Shown piece after piece: positions 1-8,897 of a DNA stretch of 35,936 nucleotides (the stretch's first letter is position 1; every line of letters starts with the position of its first letter). Source of the stretch: Pseudomonadaceae bacterium (lineage in GTDB: Bacteria > Pseudomonadota > Gammaproteobacteria > Pseudomonadales > Pseudomonadaceae); the NCBI GenBank assembly GCA_007692485.1, contig REBY01000104.1:1-35936 (forward strand), written 5' to 3'. The notes beneath the pieces were generated by a model. It did not search any database. It worked only from the letters and a program-made list of their open reading frames with translations, and was not told the DNA's origin. The translations under genes were made by a program, and so were the position numbers.

Positions 1-225
1 CACTACCTTGACCCCGGTGCCCAACTGCAAACCAGAGGGCAACTGGGTATCCTGGCTGCTTTGCGCACCCGGCTGACGCTTGATCTGATAGAGCAAATCC
101 TCCACCTCGGCACGGTCGCGCTTGAAACCGGTGGTCGACACGTTGGCCAGATTGTTGGAAATGGTCGTCATCATTTTGTCTTGAGCGGCCAAGCCGGTCT
201 TGCTGACCCATAGTGCTGCGTGCAT
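1..225 (-). CDS. flgG: Flagellar basal-body rod protein FlgG, N-terminal part (truncated by window edge)
   Basis: Reverse-strand translation from ATG at 225: [55 protein letters not shown]..., a classic FlgG N-terminus, adjacent to flgF. Confidence 0.95.
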   Translation of the reverse strand, partial: MHAALWVSKTGLAAQDKMMTTISNNLANVSTTGFKRDRAEVEDLLYQIKRQPGAQSSQDTQLPSGLQLGTGVKVV

Positions 226-264
226 CACACTTCTCCTCGCTGTTCGTCAACGAACAGTCGCCGA

Positions 265-1005
265 TTAACTCATTTGCAGAAGGCGGTCAGTCACCTGAGC
301 GTTCTCTTCTGCGGTACGCATCATCTTGATATGCAATTCAAACTGGCGAGCCAGTGACAGCATTGCGGTCATTTCTTCCACCGCATTGACGTTACTGCCT
401 TCCAGAAAACCGGTGACGATGCGCACATTGCCATCCGGTAGTTGTTCTTCCTCACCTTCCACCCGCATCAGACCGTCCAACCCTTTGGTCATCGCCTGCT
501 GGTCCGGATTAACCAACTTGATGCGGTCAACCTCGGCTAATACATTCGGCCCCTCACCCAAGGCCTGAACACTGATAGTGCCGTCCACGCCGATCTCGAT
601 CTTGTCCGCGGGCGGTATTGCTACCGGGCCACCGTTACCCAGTACCGGCAACCCATTACTGGTGACCAATAAGCCGAATTCGGTGACATGCAGGCTGCCG
701 GCACGGGTGTATGCTTCAGTGCCGTCGGGCGCCTGCACAGCAATCCAGCCATCTCGCTCGACCGCAATATCCAGATCACGGCCGGTCTGAATCAAAGTAC
801 CGGAGGACAGATCAGTGCCCGGTCGCTCGCTCATGGCATAGGCCCGCGTCGGCATGGTTTCGCCATAGACCGGCATAGAGCGCGCCTGCTCGAAATCGCG
901 GCGAAACCCCGTCGTGGCAACGTTGGCCAAATTATTGGCGTGCGCGCGCTGACCTAGCATGTTCTGGCTGGCCCCGCTCATCGAGATATAAAGCGACTTA
1001 TCCAT
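265..1005 (-). CDS. flgF: Flagellar basal-body rod protein FlgF
   Basis: 246 aa; MDKSLYISMSGASQNMLGQRAHANNLANVATTGFRRDFEQARSM; located between flgE and flgG. Confidence 0.95.
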   Translation of the reverse strand: MDKSLYISMSGASQNMLGQRAHANNLANVATTGFRRDFEQARSMPVYGETMPTRAYAMSERPGTDLSSGTLIQTGRDLDIAVERDGWIAVQAPDGTEAYTRAGSLHVTEFGLLVTSNGLPVLGNGGPVAIPPADKIEIGVDGTISVQALGEGPNVLAEVDRIKLVNPDQQAMTKGLDGLMRVEGEEEQLPDGNVRIVTGFLEGSNVNAVEEMTAMLSLARQFELHIKMMRTAEENAQVTDRLLQMS

Positions 1006-1059
1006 GCGGACTCCTGCGGCGTCGAAAATTTGCCGTAATTGCGGATCTCATTGGATATC

Positions 1060-1077
1060 AAGCAGAAACTGTGCCAA
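1060..1077 (-). promoter_or_regulatory. Putative sigma54 (-24/-12) promoter for flgF
   Basis: Minus strand TTGGCACAGTTTCTGCTT; GG and GC separated by 10 nt as in the TGGCAC-N5-TTGCW consensus; about 55 nt upstream of the flgF ATG. Confidence 0.75.
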
Positions 1078-1183
1078 TGCCACATAAAATCCATAACAAA
1101 TTGATTTATATGCATTATTTAATGAGGACTAAGACGACCTGAGGGGATGGCGGCAAACTACTGCCTAACGGAAAAGTAACTGA

Positions 1184-1213
1184 CAAAAAAACGCCGTCCA
1201 GGTGGACGGCGTT
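1184..1213 (-). terminator. Rho-independent terminator after flgE
   Basis: Stem acgccgtcc/ggacggcgt with a 4-nt loop, followed on the minus strand by a T7 run. Confidence 0.85.
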
Positions 1214-1223
1214 CGTGAGCGAA

Positions 1224-2624
1224 TTAACGCAAGTTGATGATGGTCTGAGTGACCGTATCCTGAGTCTGGATTGTTTTTGCGTTGGCCTGGTAGTTACGCT
1301 GAGCAACAATCATATTGATCAACTGCTCGGACAGATCCACGTTTGACTGCTCCAAAGCACCCGACTGAATCGAACCCAGGGTACCACTGGTAGGTGCGCC
1401 AATAACCGGCTCACCTGAGGCGGCTGACTGCGACCAGGCCGTTTTGCCCAGCGGGTTCAAACCCTGCTGATTGGCAAAAGTAGCCAGTACAACCTGCCCC
1501 TGCACCTTGGTCTGACCATTGGTGTAGCGCGCTACCAGCAAACCGGCATCGTCAATTTCCAGACCGGCCAGCTCACCGGTAGTAAAGCCGTCCTGTGTCA
1601 GCGCTGTAACACCGAAACTGGAGGAATATTGCGTGGAGCCGGTCAGGTCAAGAGAGAAGTCCAACCCTACCTCGGCACCGGTCGGCTGACCGGAACTATC
1701 CAGAGGCGCCCAGTTTTCAAAGGTAAAGGTTCGACCGGAAACCAGTTCACCCACGCTATTGAACTGAAGCGGAATTGGCTCCGGATCGAAAGCCGGATCA
1801 GTTGGTAGCAGGTTATTGCCAATCAAATTGCCGTCGCCATCGACACCGCCATCCAGATTGACCTGACGACCGTCAATCAGAGCAAACATGTCCCACTGAT
1901 TAGAATCGGTTTTAACAAAATACTTGGTTAAAACATGGGGGTTGCCCTGGCTGTCATAGATATTGACCGAGGTAGAGCTGTTATAGGTTGCCGAATTGGT
2001 CGGATCAAAGGTGCCCTGAGCGGCGCCCTTGGCGAGCGCAATATCATCCGGATCTGTTGGATCGGCTGCTGGGTTGTCGACAAAATATTGATCAAATGCC
2101 TGCTGCCACGGCTGCGGCCGCACACTGGTCGAGTTCAGGTTCAGGGTCGACTCGATCTGGGTAGTGGCCTGCGGATTAGCCGATCGCGTGTCAACGCGCA
2201 GATCCGTTTGTACGCCCTGGTTGACCTGTCCAGTCACCGGGTTAACCCCGTAACCTTGCAAGCGCTCGCCAAAGTTATTGGTAATAAAGCCCTCACGATT
2301 GGTACCAAAATAACCGGCACGCGTGTAGCTCAGAGCGCCCTCATTACTGGTCACGAAAAAGCCATTACCGTTGATGGCCAAATCCAGGCTGTTTTCAGTG
2401 AAATCAATATTACCTTGGGTGAACAGCTGCGCCACATCACCGAGCAGCACACCGCTGCCTTGCGCGTTACTGCCCGACCCCAACACTGAAGCGGCATAGA
2501 CATCAGCAAATTCGGCCCGCGAGGCTTTGAAACCAACGGTACCGACGTTGGCAACATTGTTACCGGTAATATTCAGATCGGAAGATGCCGCCCGAATACC
2601 ACTCAAACCGATATTAAATGACAT
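1224..2624 (-). CDS. flgE: Flagellar hook protein FlgE
   Basis: 466 aa; MSFNIGLSGIRAASSDLNITGNNVANVGTVGFKASRAEFADVYA; C-terminal SNVDLSEQLINMIVAQRNYQANAKTIQTQDTVTQTIINLR. Confidence 0.95.
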   Translation of the reverse strand: MSFNIGLSGIRAASSDLNITGNNVANVGTVGFKASRAEFADVYAASVLGSGSNAQGSGVLLGDVAQLFTQGNIDFTENSLDLAINGNGFFVTSNEGALSYTRAGYFGTNREGFITNNFGERLQGYGVNPVTGQVNQGVQTDLRVDTRSANPQATTQIESTLNLNSTSVRPQPWQQAFDQYFVDNPAADPTDPDDIALAKGAAQGTFDPTNSATYNSSTSVNIYDSQGNPHVLTKYFVKTDSNQWDMFALIDGRQVNLDGGVDGDGNLIGNNLLPTDPAFDPEPIPLQFNSVGELVSGRTFTFENWAPLDSSGQPTGAEVGLDFSLDLTGSTQYSSSFGVTALTQDGFTTGELAGLEIDDAGLLVARYTNGQTKVQGQVVLATFANQQGLNPLGKTAWSQSAASGEPVIGAPTSGTLGSIQSGALEQSNVDLSEQLINMIVAQRNYQANAKTIQTQDTVTQTIINLR

Positions 2625-2653
2625 ATCAAACTCCTTACTGTATCGGACGGCCG

Positions 2654-3340
2654 TTAACGGCCAATGGAAAACACTTCAGACAGCTCAATGCTGCCAAGAC
2701 CAGACAGGTTAAGTACCATGTCACCATTCTTGCCCATGCCCAATGAAACACTGTCGACATTAGCCGGCAACAGAGTTGCCAGTTGCTTGTTTTCACCCTC
2801 TAGCACGGCGTTGGCTTCAAACTTGTAGCGCCCAGGCGGCAAGACATTGCCGTTACCGTCAGTGCCATCCCAGGTGAACTTGTGCAAACCTGCTTTTTGC
2901 GCGCCCATATTCAAGTTGGTAATCAGGCTGCCAGAATCGCTATACACCGAGACGCTGACGTGCTCACTGGGCTTGTTCAGCACCAGTTCGCCCGTCATCC
3001 CGACTGCGGTATCCACCATGGAGCGCGACGTTGGCACGGTGACCGATCGGCCAACCAGCGAGGAAGCTTGCAGTGCTTGTGACGACTGATAGCCACCCAA
3101 CAGGGATTCCATCGACTTATTCAGGTTTTCGATACCTTCCACCGTGCTGAACTGGGCCAGCTGGGCAATAAATTCGCCGTTTTCCTGCGGTGATAGAGGG
3201 TCTTGGTTATTCAGCTGCGCGACCAGCAATTGCAGGAACTGGTCCTTGCCCAATTCATCACCCTTGGCAAAGCGCGACTGATCAACCTGATACTGGTCGA
3301 GTATGCTTTCACCGGTGGCCATACTGCTGTTGATGTTCAT
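2654..3340 (-). CDS. flgD: Flagellar hook assembly (hook-capping) protein FlgD
   Basis: 228 aa; KGDELGKDQFLQLLVAQLNNQDPLSPQENGEFIAQLAQFSTVEGIENLN is the FlgD signature; between flgC and flgE. Confidence 0.95.
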   Translation of the reverse strand: MNINSSMATGESILDQYQVDQSRFAKGDELGKDQFLQLLVAQLNNQDPLSPQENGEFIAQLAQFSTVEGIENLNKSMESLLGGYQSSQALQASSLVGRSVTVPTSRSMVDTAVGMTGELVLNKPSEHVSVSVYSDSGSLITNLNMGAQKAGLHKFTWDGTDGNGNVLPPGRYKFEANAVLEGENKQLATLLPANVDSVSLGMGKNGDMVLNLSGLGSIELSEVFSIGR

Positions 3341-3360
3341 GCCCTACTCCATTTGTGCAA

Positions 3361-3804
3361 TTACTGACCCAGCGTCAATACGCGCTGCAGCATGGTTTTG
3401 GTGGTGTTCATTATTTCCACGTTGGTTTGATAGCTGCGTGACGCCGACATCATGTTGGCCATTTCTTCGACCACATTGACGTTGGGGTAAAACACGTAGC
3501 CTTCTTCATTGGCCATCGGGTGGTCAGGCTCGTATCGAGCCTGCAGCTCTGCATCTGACTCGACGATGCCTAGCACCTGAACACCCTGCCCTTGCGCCTG
3601 ATCTTGAGTGAAGGGTGAACTGCCTAGACCGCCCTGTTGCTGCTGAAATACCGTGGCAAAGACTGGGTGCCGCGCCCGATAGGTTTCATCGGTACTGCTG
3701 GAAACGGTTTCCGCGTTGGCGATGTTGCTGGCTACGGTATTCAGGCGCAGTGACTGGGCACTCATGGCCGAACCGGCAATATCAAAGATCTGACTAAGTG
3801 CCAT
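3361..3804 (-). CDS. flgC: Flagellar basal-body rod protein FlgC
   Basis: 147 aa; FDIAGSAMSAQSLRLNTVASNIANAET; C-terminal VEEMANMMSASRSYQTNVEIMNTTKTMLQRVLTLGQ. Confidence 0.95.
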   Translation of the reverse strand: MALSQIFDIAGSAMSAQSLRLNTVASNIANAETVSSSTDETYRARHPVFATVFQQQQGGLGSSPFTQDQAQGQGVQVLGIVESDAELQARYEPDHPMANEEGYVFYPNVNVVEEMANMMSASRSYQTNVEIMNTTKTMLQRVLTLGQ

Positions 3805-3806
3805 GG

Positions 3807-4211
3807 TTATTCTCCTCGAAGGGCAGTCATCAGCCCTTTGAATTTGCCATCAAGAAAAGTAAAACTGGCCTGAAAGTCGATAGCGTTCTCGGCAAATTTA
3901 GCCTTCTCTACCTCAGTATCCACAGTATTGCCATCAATTGCCGGCTGACTCGGCGTGCGAAAGCGCAGTGCAGCCGCTTGATCAAGGAACCCCTGAGCGG
4001 GTAAATGCTGTGCATGCGTGCGATCGGCCCGGAAGCTGCTATCTGTGCTGGTTTTCTGTGCTTGCAGAACTGTCTGGAAGTCCAGATCTCGGGCCTTGAA
4101 GTTGGGGGTGTCTGCGTTGGCCAAGTTATTCGACAGCACCGAGGCCCGCTCAGCACGGAACTTCAATGCTTGCTCATGGACGCCCAGTGCGCGGTCAAAA
4201 TTCAGACTCAT
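3807..4211 (-). CDS. flgB: Flagellar basal-body rod protein FlgB
   Basis: 134 aa; MSLNFDRALGVHEQALKFRAERASVLSNNLANADTPNFKARDLDFQ. Confidence 0.95.
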   Translation of the reverse strand: MSLNFDRALGVHEQALKFRAERASVLSNNLANADTPNFKARDLDFQTVLQAQKTSTDSSFRADRTHAQHLPAQGFLDQAAALRFRTPSQPAIDGNTVDTEVEKAKFAENAIDFQASFTFLDGKFKGLMTALRGE

Positions 4212-4263
4212 GGTGACAACCTCGTGTCAATTTCTGCGGAGTAGTCTCCGGACACAAGGACAC

Positions 4264-4281
4264 AAGCAATAGCCATGCCAA
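4264..4281 (-). promoter_or_regulatory. Putative sigma54 (-24/-12) promoter for flgBCDE
   Basis: Minus strand TTGGCATGGCTATTGCTT; GG-N10-GC spacing; 53 nt upstream of the flgB ATG. Confidence 0.78.
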
Positions 4282-4436
4282 AAGCAAAAGTACTTAATTT
4301 TCAGAAGGTTATGTATTTTAACACTAGCGGGACGGCAACATTTTTCCGTCACCTGGCAAAGCGGAGGCTGCCTGACGCGCACGGCAACGGCAAGGAACAG
4401 CCGCGGCGTTAGGAGTTATCACTGGGGGTGGCCGGG

Positions 4437-5264
4437 TTACTTTGCCTGGTAAACAATACCCGGGCTGCACTGCACCATCTGATACAACTCAGGTAAACCG
4501 TTGAGGGCCTCAGAGGCGCCCAGCATCAAATAGCCGCCGGGTTTAAGCGTGGCATGAATGCGGCGCAGGATGTCTTTTTTGACCTCGGCCGAAAAATAGA
4601 TCAATACATTCCGGCAAAACACGATGTCGAACTTGCCCAGCATGGCGTAGCTGTCGAGGAGATTCAGGGCACGAAATTCCACCCGGCTGCGGATTGGCTG
4701 CTTAACCGCCCAGCGGCCCGGCGAGAGCGGATCAAAATAACGGGTCAGGCGCTCGGGAGCGAGGCCACGGGCAACGGAAAGACTGTCATACTCGGCACTT
4801 TTGGCGGCTGTCAAAATACTGCCAGACAAATCGGTAGCAACAATTTGTGCCCCTGCCCGCAACTGTCCGAGGTTGGTCCGATCAAACTCATCAATAGCCA
4901 TACTCAGTGAATAGGGTTCCTGCCCGGATGAGCAAGCCGCCGACCAAATGCGCAAGCGCTGATGTGGATTGGCCTTGATGAATTCAGGGATAAGCTTTTT
5001 CTTCAGGACTTCGAAGGGATACACATCACGAAACCAGAGGGTCTCATTGGTCGTCATGGCATCCACTACAGCCTCTTTGAGACCACCGCGTGGCTGGGCA
5101 TGAATACGCCGTACCAACTCACTCAGGCTGGTGATTTTTTCCTGCTCCAGCAGCCTATTCAGACGACTGGCAACCAGGTACTGCTTGTTATCTCCCAGCA
5201 CAATGCCGCAGGTCTTTTCCAGAAACTCGCGGAAAACCTGAAAATCCTGATTCGCTGAACTCAC
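4437..5264 (-). CDS. cheR: Chemotaxis protein methyltransferase CheR
   Basis: 275 aa; TNETLWFRDVYPFEVLKKKLIPE, IWSAACSSGQEPYSLSMAI, DIVFCRNVLIYFS motifs. Confidence 0.95.
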   Translation of the reverse strand: MSSANQDFQVFREFLEKTCGIVLGDNKQYLVASRLNRLLEQEKITSLSELVRRIHAQPRGGLKEAVVDAMTTNETLWFRDVYPFEVLKKKLIPEFIKANPHQRLRIWSAACSSGQEPYSLSMAIDEFDRTNLGQLRAGAQIVATDLSGSILTAAKSAEYDSLSVARGLAPERLTRYFDPLSPGRWAVKQPIRSRVEFRALNLLDSYAMLGKFDIVFCRNVLIYFSAEVKKDILRRIHATLKPGGYLMLGASEALNGLPELYQMVQCSPGIVYQAK

Positions 5265-5309
5265 GCAGCCATCCTGTTTTGCCTGTAGCTGGATATCACG
5301 GGTGGCCGA

Positions 5310-6251
5310 CTATTGTGCCACATCACCACGCAATGCATGTAAACGGTCAACAACCCGCTGGGCCAACTCATCCGGACGGAACTTGGCCAAAAAGTCATCG
5401 GCACCGACCTTCTTCACCATTGCCTGATTGAACACGCCGGACAATGAGGTGTGTAGCATGACGTGCAGACCGCTCAAGCGCGGGTCATTGCGTACTTCAG
5501 CCGTCAATGTGTAGCCGTCCATTTCGGGCATCTCGATATCCGACACCATGAGCAGCAACTCCTTGGTCACGTCGTCACCTTTCTCGGCCATATCCTTGAG
5601 ATAATTAAGCGCCTGCCGACCATCATTCAACGCAATTACTTCAACACCGACCTCTTCCAGGCAACGAGTTACCTGCTTGCGCGCAATCATCGAATCATCA
5701 ACCACCAAAACGCGCCGGGAAACGGCCTCAGCCTGGGTTTGCTCATCGATAATGCCTTCAGAAACCCCTTCTGACATGGGCACCACTTCTGCCAGGATCT
5801 TCTCCACGTCAATGATCTCAACCATTTGCTCATCTACCCGGGTGACTGCGGTCAAATAATGCTCGCGCCCGGTACCACGGGGTGGCGGATGAATTTCCGA
5901 CCAGTTCATATTGACGATGCGTTCAACCGAACGCACCAGAAAACCCTGCACGCGATAGTTGTACTCGGTGATGATCACAAAGGCCGTGCTGATATCGTCA
6001 AGCCCGGGGCCGCCAGTCGCCTTGTTAAGGTCAATAATAGGCAATGTGCCGCCGCGGATGTGAGCAACCCCACGGACGACAGGATTCAGCCGGGGCAGAA
6101 TCGTCAGCTTCGGGCACTGCAGGACTTCTTTGACCTTGAACACATTAATCCCGTACAGCTGCTTGCCAGCCAGACGGAATAACAACAATTCAAGGCGATT
6201 CTGCCCAACCAGCTGGGTACGCTGGTTGACTGAATCCATTACGCCAGCCAT
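5310..6251 (-). CDS. cheV: Chemotaxis protein CheV (CheW domain plus receiver domain)
   Basis: ORF 5310..6284; start more likely at MAGVMDSVNQRTQLVG (6251). CheW-like N-terminus, receiver domain RRVLVVDDSMIARKQVTRCLEE...VSDIEMPEMDGYTLTAEVR. Confidence 0.93.
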   Translation of the reverse strand: MAGVMDSVNQRTQLVGQNRLELLLFRLAGKQLYGINVFKVKEVLQCPKLTILPRLNPVVRGVAHIRGGTLPIIDLNKATGGPGLDDISTAFVIITEYNYRVQGFLVRSVERIVNMNWSEIHPPPRGTGREHYLTAVTRVDEQMVEIIDVEKILAEVVPMSEGVSEGIIDEQTQAEAVSRRVLVVDDSMIARKQVTRCLEEVGVEVIALNDGRQALNYLKDMAEKGDDVTKELLLMVSDIEMPEMDGYTLTAEVRNDPRLSGLHVMLHTSLSGVFNQAMVKKVGADDFLAKFRPDELAQRVVDRLHALRGDVAQ

Positions 6252-6356
6252 AAGCCACTCCTTCTTGCCGCCCGGGTCAGGCACGCTATTTGCTTATTAT
6301 CATGACAACGACGATTCATTGACATGCACTACCCCTAAGCCATCAAGGTTAATTGT

Positions 6357-7070
6357 ATGCGTTTTCTCAACATCTGCGCGGGTTTGGCACTAATTTTTTC
6401 CGCCAACGCATCAGCCAATCCGCTGATTGATCAGCTTATCGGCGTGACCACGGCTTTTCTTGAGGAAGAAATCCAGCAACACCTCGGACAAAGTAGCCGT
6501 GAAGCGCGACATAGCATTGCTGTTAATCGTCTGGATTCACGATTGCGCCTGACGCCATGCCCGGATAGCGACATCCATACCAGCCTGGAAAGCCCGGCTA
6601 CTCCTGTTGGTCGGGTAACCGTACGGGTTGCCTGCGAGAACGAACAAGTGCGCTGGCGCCTGTTCGTTCCGGCCCAGGTCAACCTCTATCAACCGGTAGT
6701 AGTATTGACGCGCCCCCTGGGTCGTCATGCCGCGATCAGTGCCAGCGATCTGACGCTGCTCGAACGTGATGTCGGCTTGCTCAATGGCAGCTACCTGACC
6801 GAACTGGATCAGGCTATCGGCATGCGAACCCGTCGCGCGATACGTGAAGACAGCGTACTTAACCCAAGCCACCTTGAGCTCGACGAGATCGTCAAGCGCG
6901 GTGACCGGGTCGTCATCAGCGCGGCCAACCCAAACATATCCGTACGCATGCCGGGCGAGGCACTTGAAGGCGGTGTGGTCGGCAGCCAGATCCGGGTGCG
7001 CAACAGTCGTTCAGGACGCACCGTGACTGGCCGTATAACGGCACCTGGCCAGGTCAAGGTGGCCCTGTGA
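6357..7070 (+). CDS. flgA: Flagellar P-ring assembly chaperone FlgA
   Basis: 237 aa with signal peptide; C-terminal SAF-like RMPGEALEGGVVGSQIRVRNSRSGRTVTGRITAPGQVKVAL; divergent from cheV. Confidence 0.93.
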   Translation: MRFLNICAGLALIFSANASANPLIDQLIGVTTAFLEEEIQQHLGQSSREARHSIAVNRLDSRLRLTPCPDSDIHTSLESPATPVGRVTVRVACENEQVRWRLFVPAQVNLYQPVVVLTRPLGRHAAISASDLTLLERDVGLLNGSYLTELDQAIGMRTRRAIREDSVLNPSHLELDEIVKRGDRVVISAANPNISVRMPGEALEGGVVGSQIRVRNSRSGRTVTGRITAPGQVKVAL

Positions 7071-7170
7071 AGAACCCCCACCCTTGGGTTATGATGGGTA
7101 GAGAATGTGTAACGCTCGGCACCATGACCGACCCCGTTTCACCACGGCAAAAAAACTTTCAGTCTCAGGC

Positions 7171-7197
7171 TAAAGTTTTTGTCGCACTGGCCGTTAC
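7171..7197 (+). promoter_or_regulatory. Putative sigma28 (FliA) promoter for flgM
   Basis: TAAA-N15-GCCGTTAC, compared with consensus TAAA-N15-GCCGATAA, 40 nt upstream of the flgM ATG. Confidence 0.75.
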
Positions 7198-7236
7198 AGA
7201 TGTCAGTAAAGTAATTAATTCTTGAGGACGGATAGA

Positions 7237-7560
7237 ATGGTCATTGACTTCAACGCGCCCAACAGCGCCAACAACAGCGGCCGTAGCAGCCAGTCTGGTG
7301 CGGCGAATGGCAAGCGCGAGGCCGGCATGGATAGCGCCAGCACTGATAGCCGCAGCCCGCAAACTGCCAACCCGACCAGCGATACAGCGGTCAACCTGAG
7401 CAGCCAGGCACAGCAGCTTCAAGCTATTGAAGATCGGCTCAAGCAAATGCCGGAAGTTGACAGCCAGCGTGTGGCTGAACTGCGTGACGCCATCGCCAAT
7501 GGCAGTTACCAGATTGACAGCGGCCGTATTGCTGACAAACTGCTGGCAAGCGAGGGCTGA
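7237..7560 (+). CDS. flgM: Anti-sigma28 factor FlgM
   Basis: MVIDFNAPNSANNSGRSSQ...QLQAIEDRLKQMPEVDSQRVAELRDAIANGSYQIDSGRIADKLLASEG; ATG at 7237 preceded by GAGGA. The ORF track starts upstream at a TTG. Confidence 0.92.
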   Translation: MVIDFNAPNSANNSGRSSQSGAANGKREAGMDSASTDSRSPQTANPTSDTAVNLSSQAQQLQAIEDRLKQMPEVDSQRVAELRDAIANGSYQIDSGRIADKLLASEG

Positions 7561-7602
7561 ACCCGGCCCTTTGTCCTGTTCTACTGATCATGGAGAAACG
7601 GC

Positions 7603-8061
7603 ATGCAGCAACTGGCTACCCTACTGAGTAACGCAAATCAGGACTGCCTTGCCTTTCTCGCCCTGCTCGATGATGAGCAGCAAGCTCTGATTGACAGCAA
7701 CATGCCTGCGCTCGAAGCGCTGCTTGAGCGAAAGTCTTCTCTTATTGCACGCCTTGCTGAACACGACCATCAGATCAACAACTGGCTGACAGCCGAGCAG
7801 ATCCCCTCTGGCGGCCTGCGCGATCATCTGGCGACATTGGCTGATACCTCCCTGCAAACAGCCTACACTGAATTTCTCGCTAACCTGGACCAGTGCCAGG
7901 AGGCCAGCAACCGCAATGCTCGCCTGGTGGCACACAACCAGCACAGTACCCGGCACCTGCTCGACCTGTTGCGTAATCAGGGCGAAACAACGCAAAATGT
8001 CTATGATCGTCAAGGCCTTACCCGTGGTCCTGGTGGTCAGCGGACAATCAGCAAAGCCTGA
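7603..8061 (+). CDS. flgN: Flagellar export chaperone FlgN
   Basis: 152 aa helical protein immediately downstream of flgM; ends YDRQGLTRGPGGQRTISKA. Confidence 0.88.
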   Translation: MQQLATLLSNANQDCLAFLALLDDEQQALIDSNMPALEALLERKSSLIARLAEHDHQINNWLTAEQIPSGGLRDHLATLADTSLQTAYTEFLANLDQCQEASNRNARLVAHNQHSTRHLLDLLRNQGETTQNVYDRQGLTRGPGGQRTISKA

Positions 8062-8135
8062 TGCTGTAGTCAAAAAGCCAGTACAGTGTTGTATAGTAGC
8101 GCCACTGCCTATAACGAATAAAACGGGATCACTCA

Positions 8136-8885
8136 GTGACGAGTCTTTTTGCGCAACCAGACGGCCCCCAGCCGCCGCGGGATGTCCGCTCCCCTATAGA
8201 AATCTGTGCCCTGCTAAAAAACTTGCAGCAATCGCACACGCCGCTTTCAATCCGATTTGCCGACCGTAATGACAGCTTCCAGAGCTTTATTGTGCAAGTG
8301 GATAACAAACGTCAGTGCGTCTGGATTGACGAGATGATTCCGCAGGCCGGTGACCGTTATATGAGCCTGGGCGAACCCTGCCGATTGGAGGCCTGGCAAG
8401 AAGGAGCACACTTGCGCTGGGAAGGCATTGGCGCCATGCGTGAAATACTGGACGACGCCCCAGCCTTCTGCCTGCCTATACCGGAGTTACTGGTCTACCA
8501 CCAGAAACGCGGCGCGTTTCGAGCCCCCATCCGGCGCAGCCTGGACGTCAGTATCGGCTTGCGCCATAGCAAACGTGGCGCAGCACCGCGAGGCGCCCTT
8601 ATGGACATCTCTGCCACCGGCTGCAAAGCACGCCTGGAGGGCAATCAGGTCAATCTGTTGCCTGCAGGCGAAGTATTCGACCTAAGCCATATCAGCCTGC
8701 CAGACAGCCCGCGCACCGCTGTTGCCGTCGAAATACGCCATCGCCAGTATTTTGCTGACACGGATGAAACCCATGTCGGCCTGATGTTTCATGATGTCGG
8801 CCCAGCGCTTCAGCGCCAAATAGATCGTTTCGTCAACTTCCTGCAACGCGAAGCACGACGCATGGAACGCGACGACCTGTTTTGA
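8136..8885 (+). CDS. flgZ: Flagellar brake protein YcgR/FlgZ (YcgR N-domain plus PilZ c-di-GMP domain)
   Basis: 249 aa, GTG start; RAPIRR (RxxxR) and DISATGCKA (D/NxSxxG) PilZ motifs; sits after flgMN as in Pseudomonas. Confidence 0.9.
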   Translation: MTSLFAQPDGPQPPRDVRSPIEICALLKNLQQSHTPLSIRFADRNDSFQSFIVQVDNKRQCVWIDEMIPQAGDRYMSLGEPCRLEAWQEGAHLRWEGIGAMREILDDAPAFCLPIPELLVYHQKRGAFRAPIRRSLDVSIGLRHSKRGAAPRGALMDISATGCKARLEGNQVNLLPAGEVFDLSHISLPDSPRTAVAVEIRHRQYFADTDETHVGLMFHDVGPALQRQIDRFVNFLQREARRMERDDLF

Positions 8886-8897
8886 TCTGACAGAGTC

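Noticed and set aside
1935-2489. 184-aa plus-strand ORF antisense to flgE
   Set aside because: Shadow ORF within flgE, no supporting motif.
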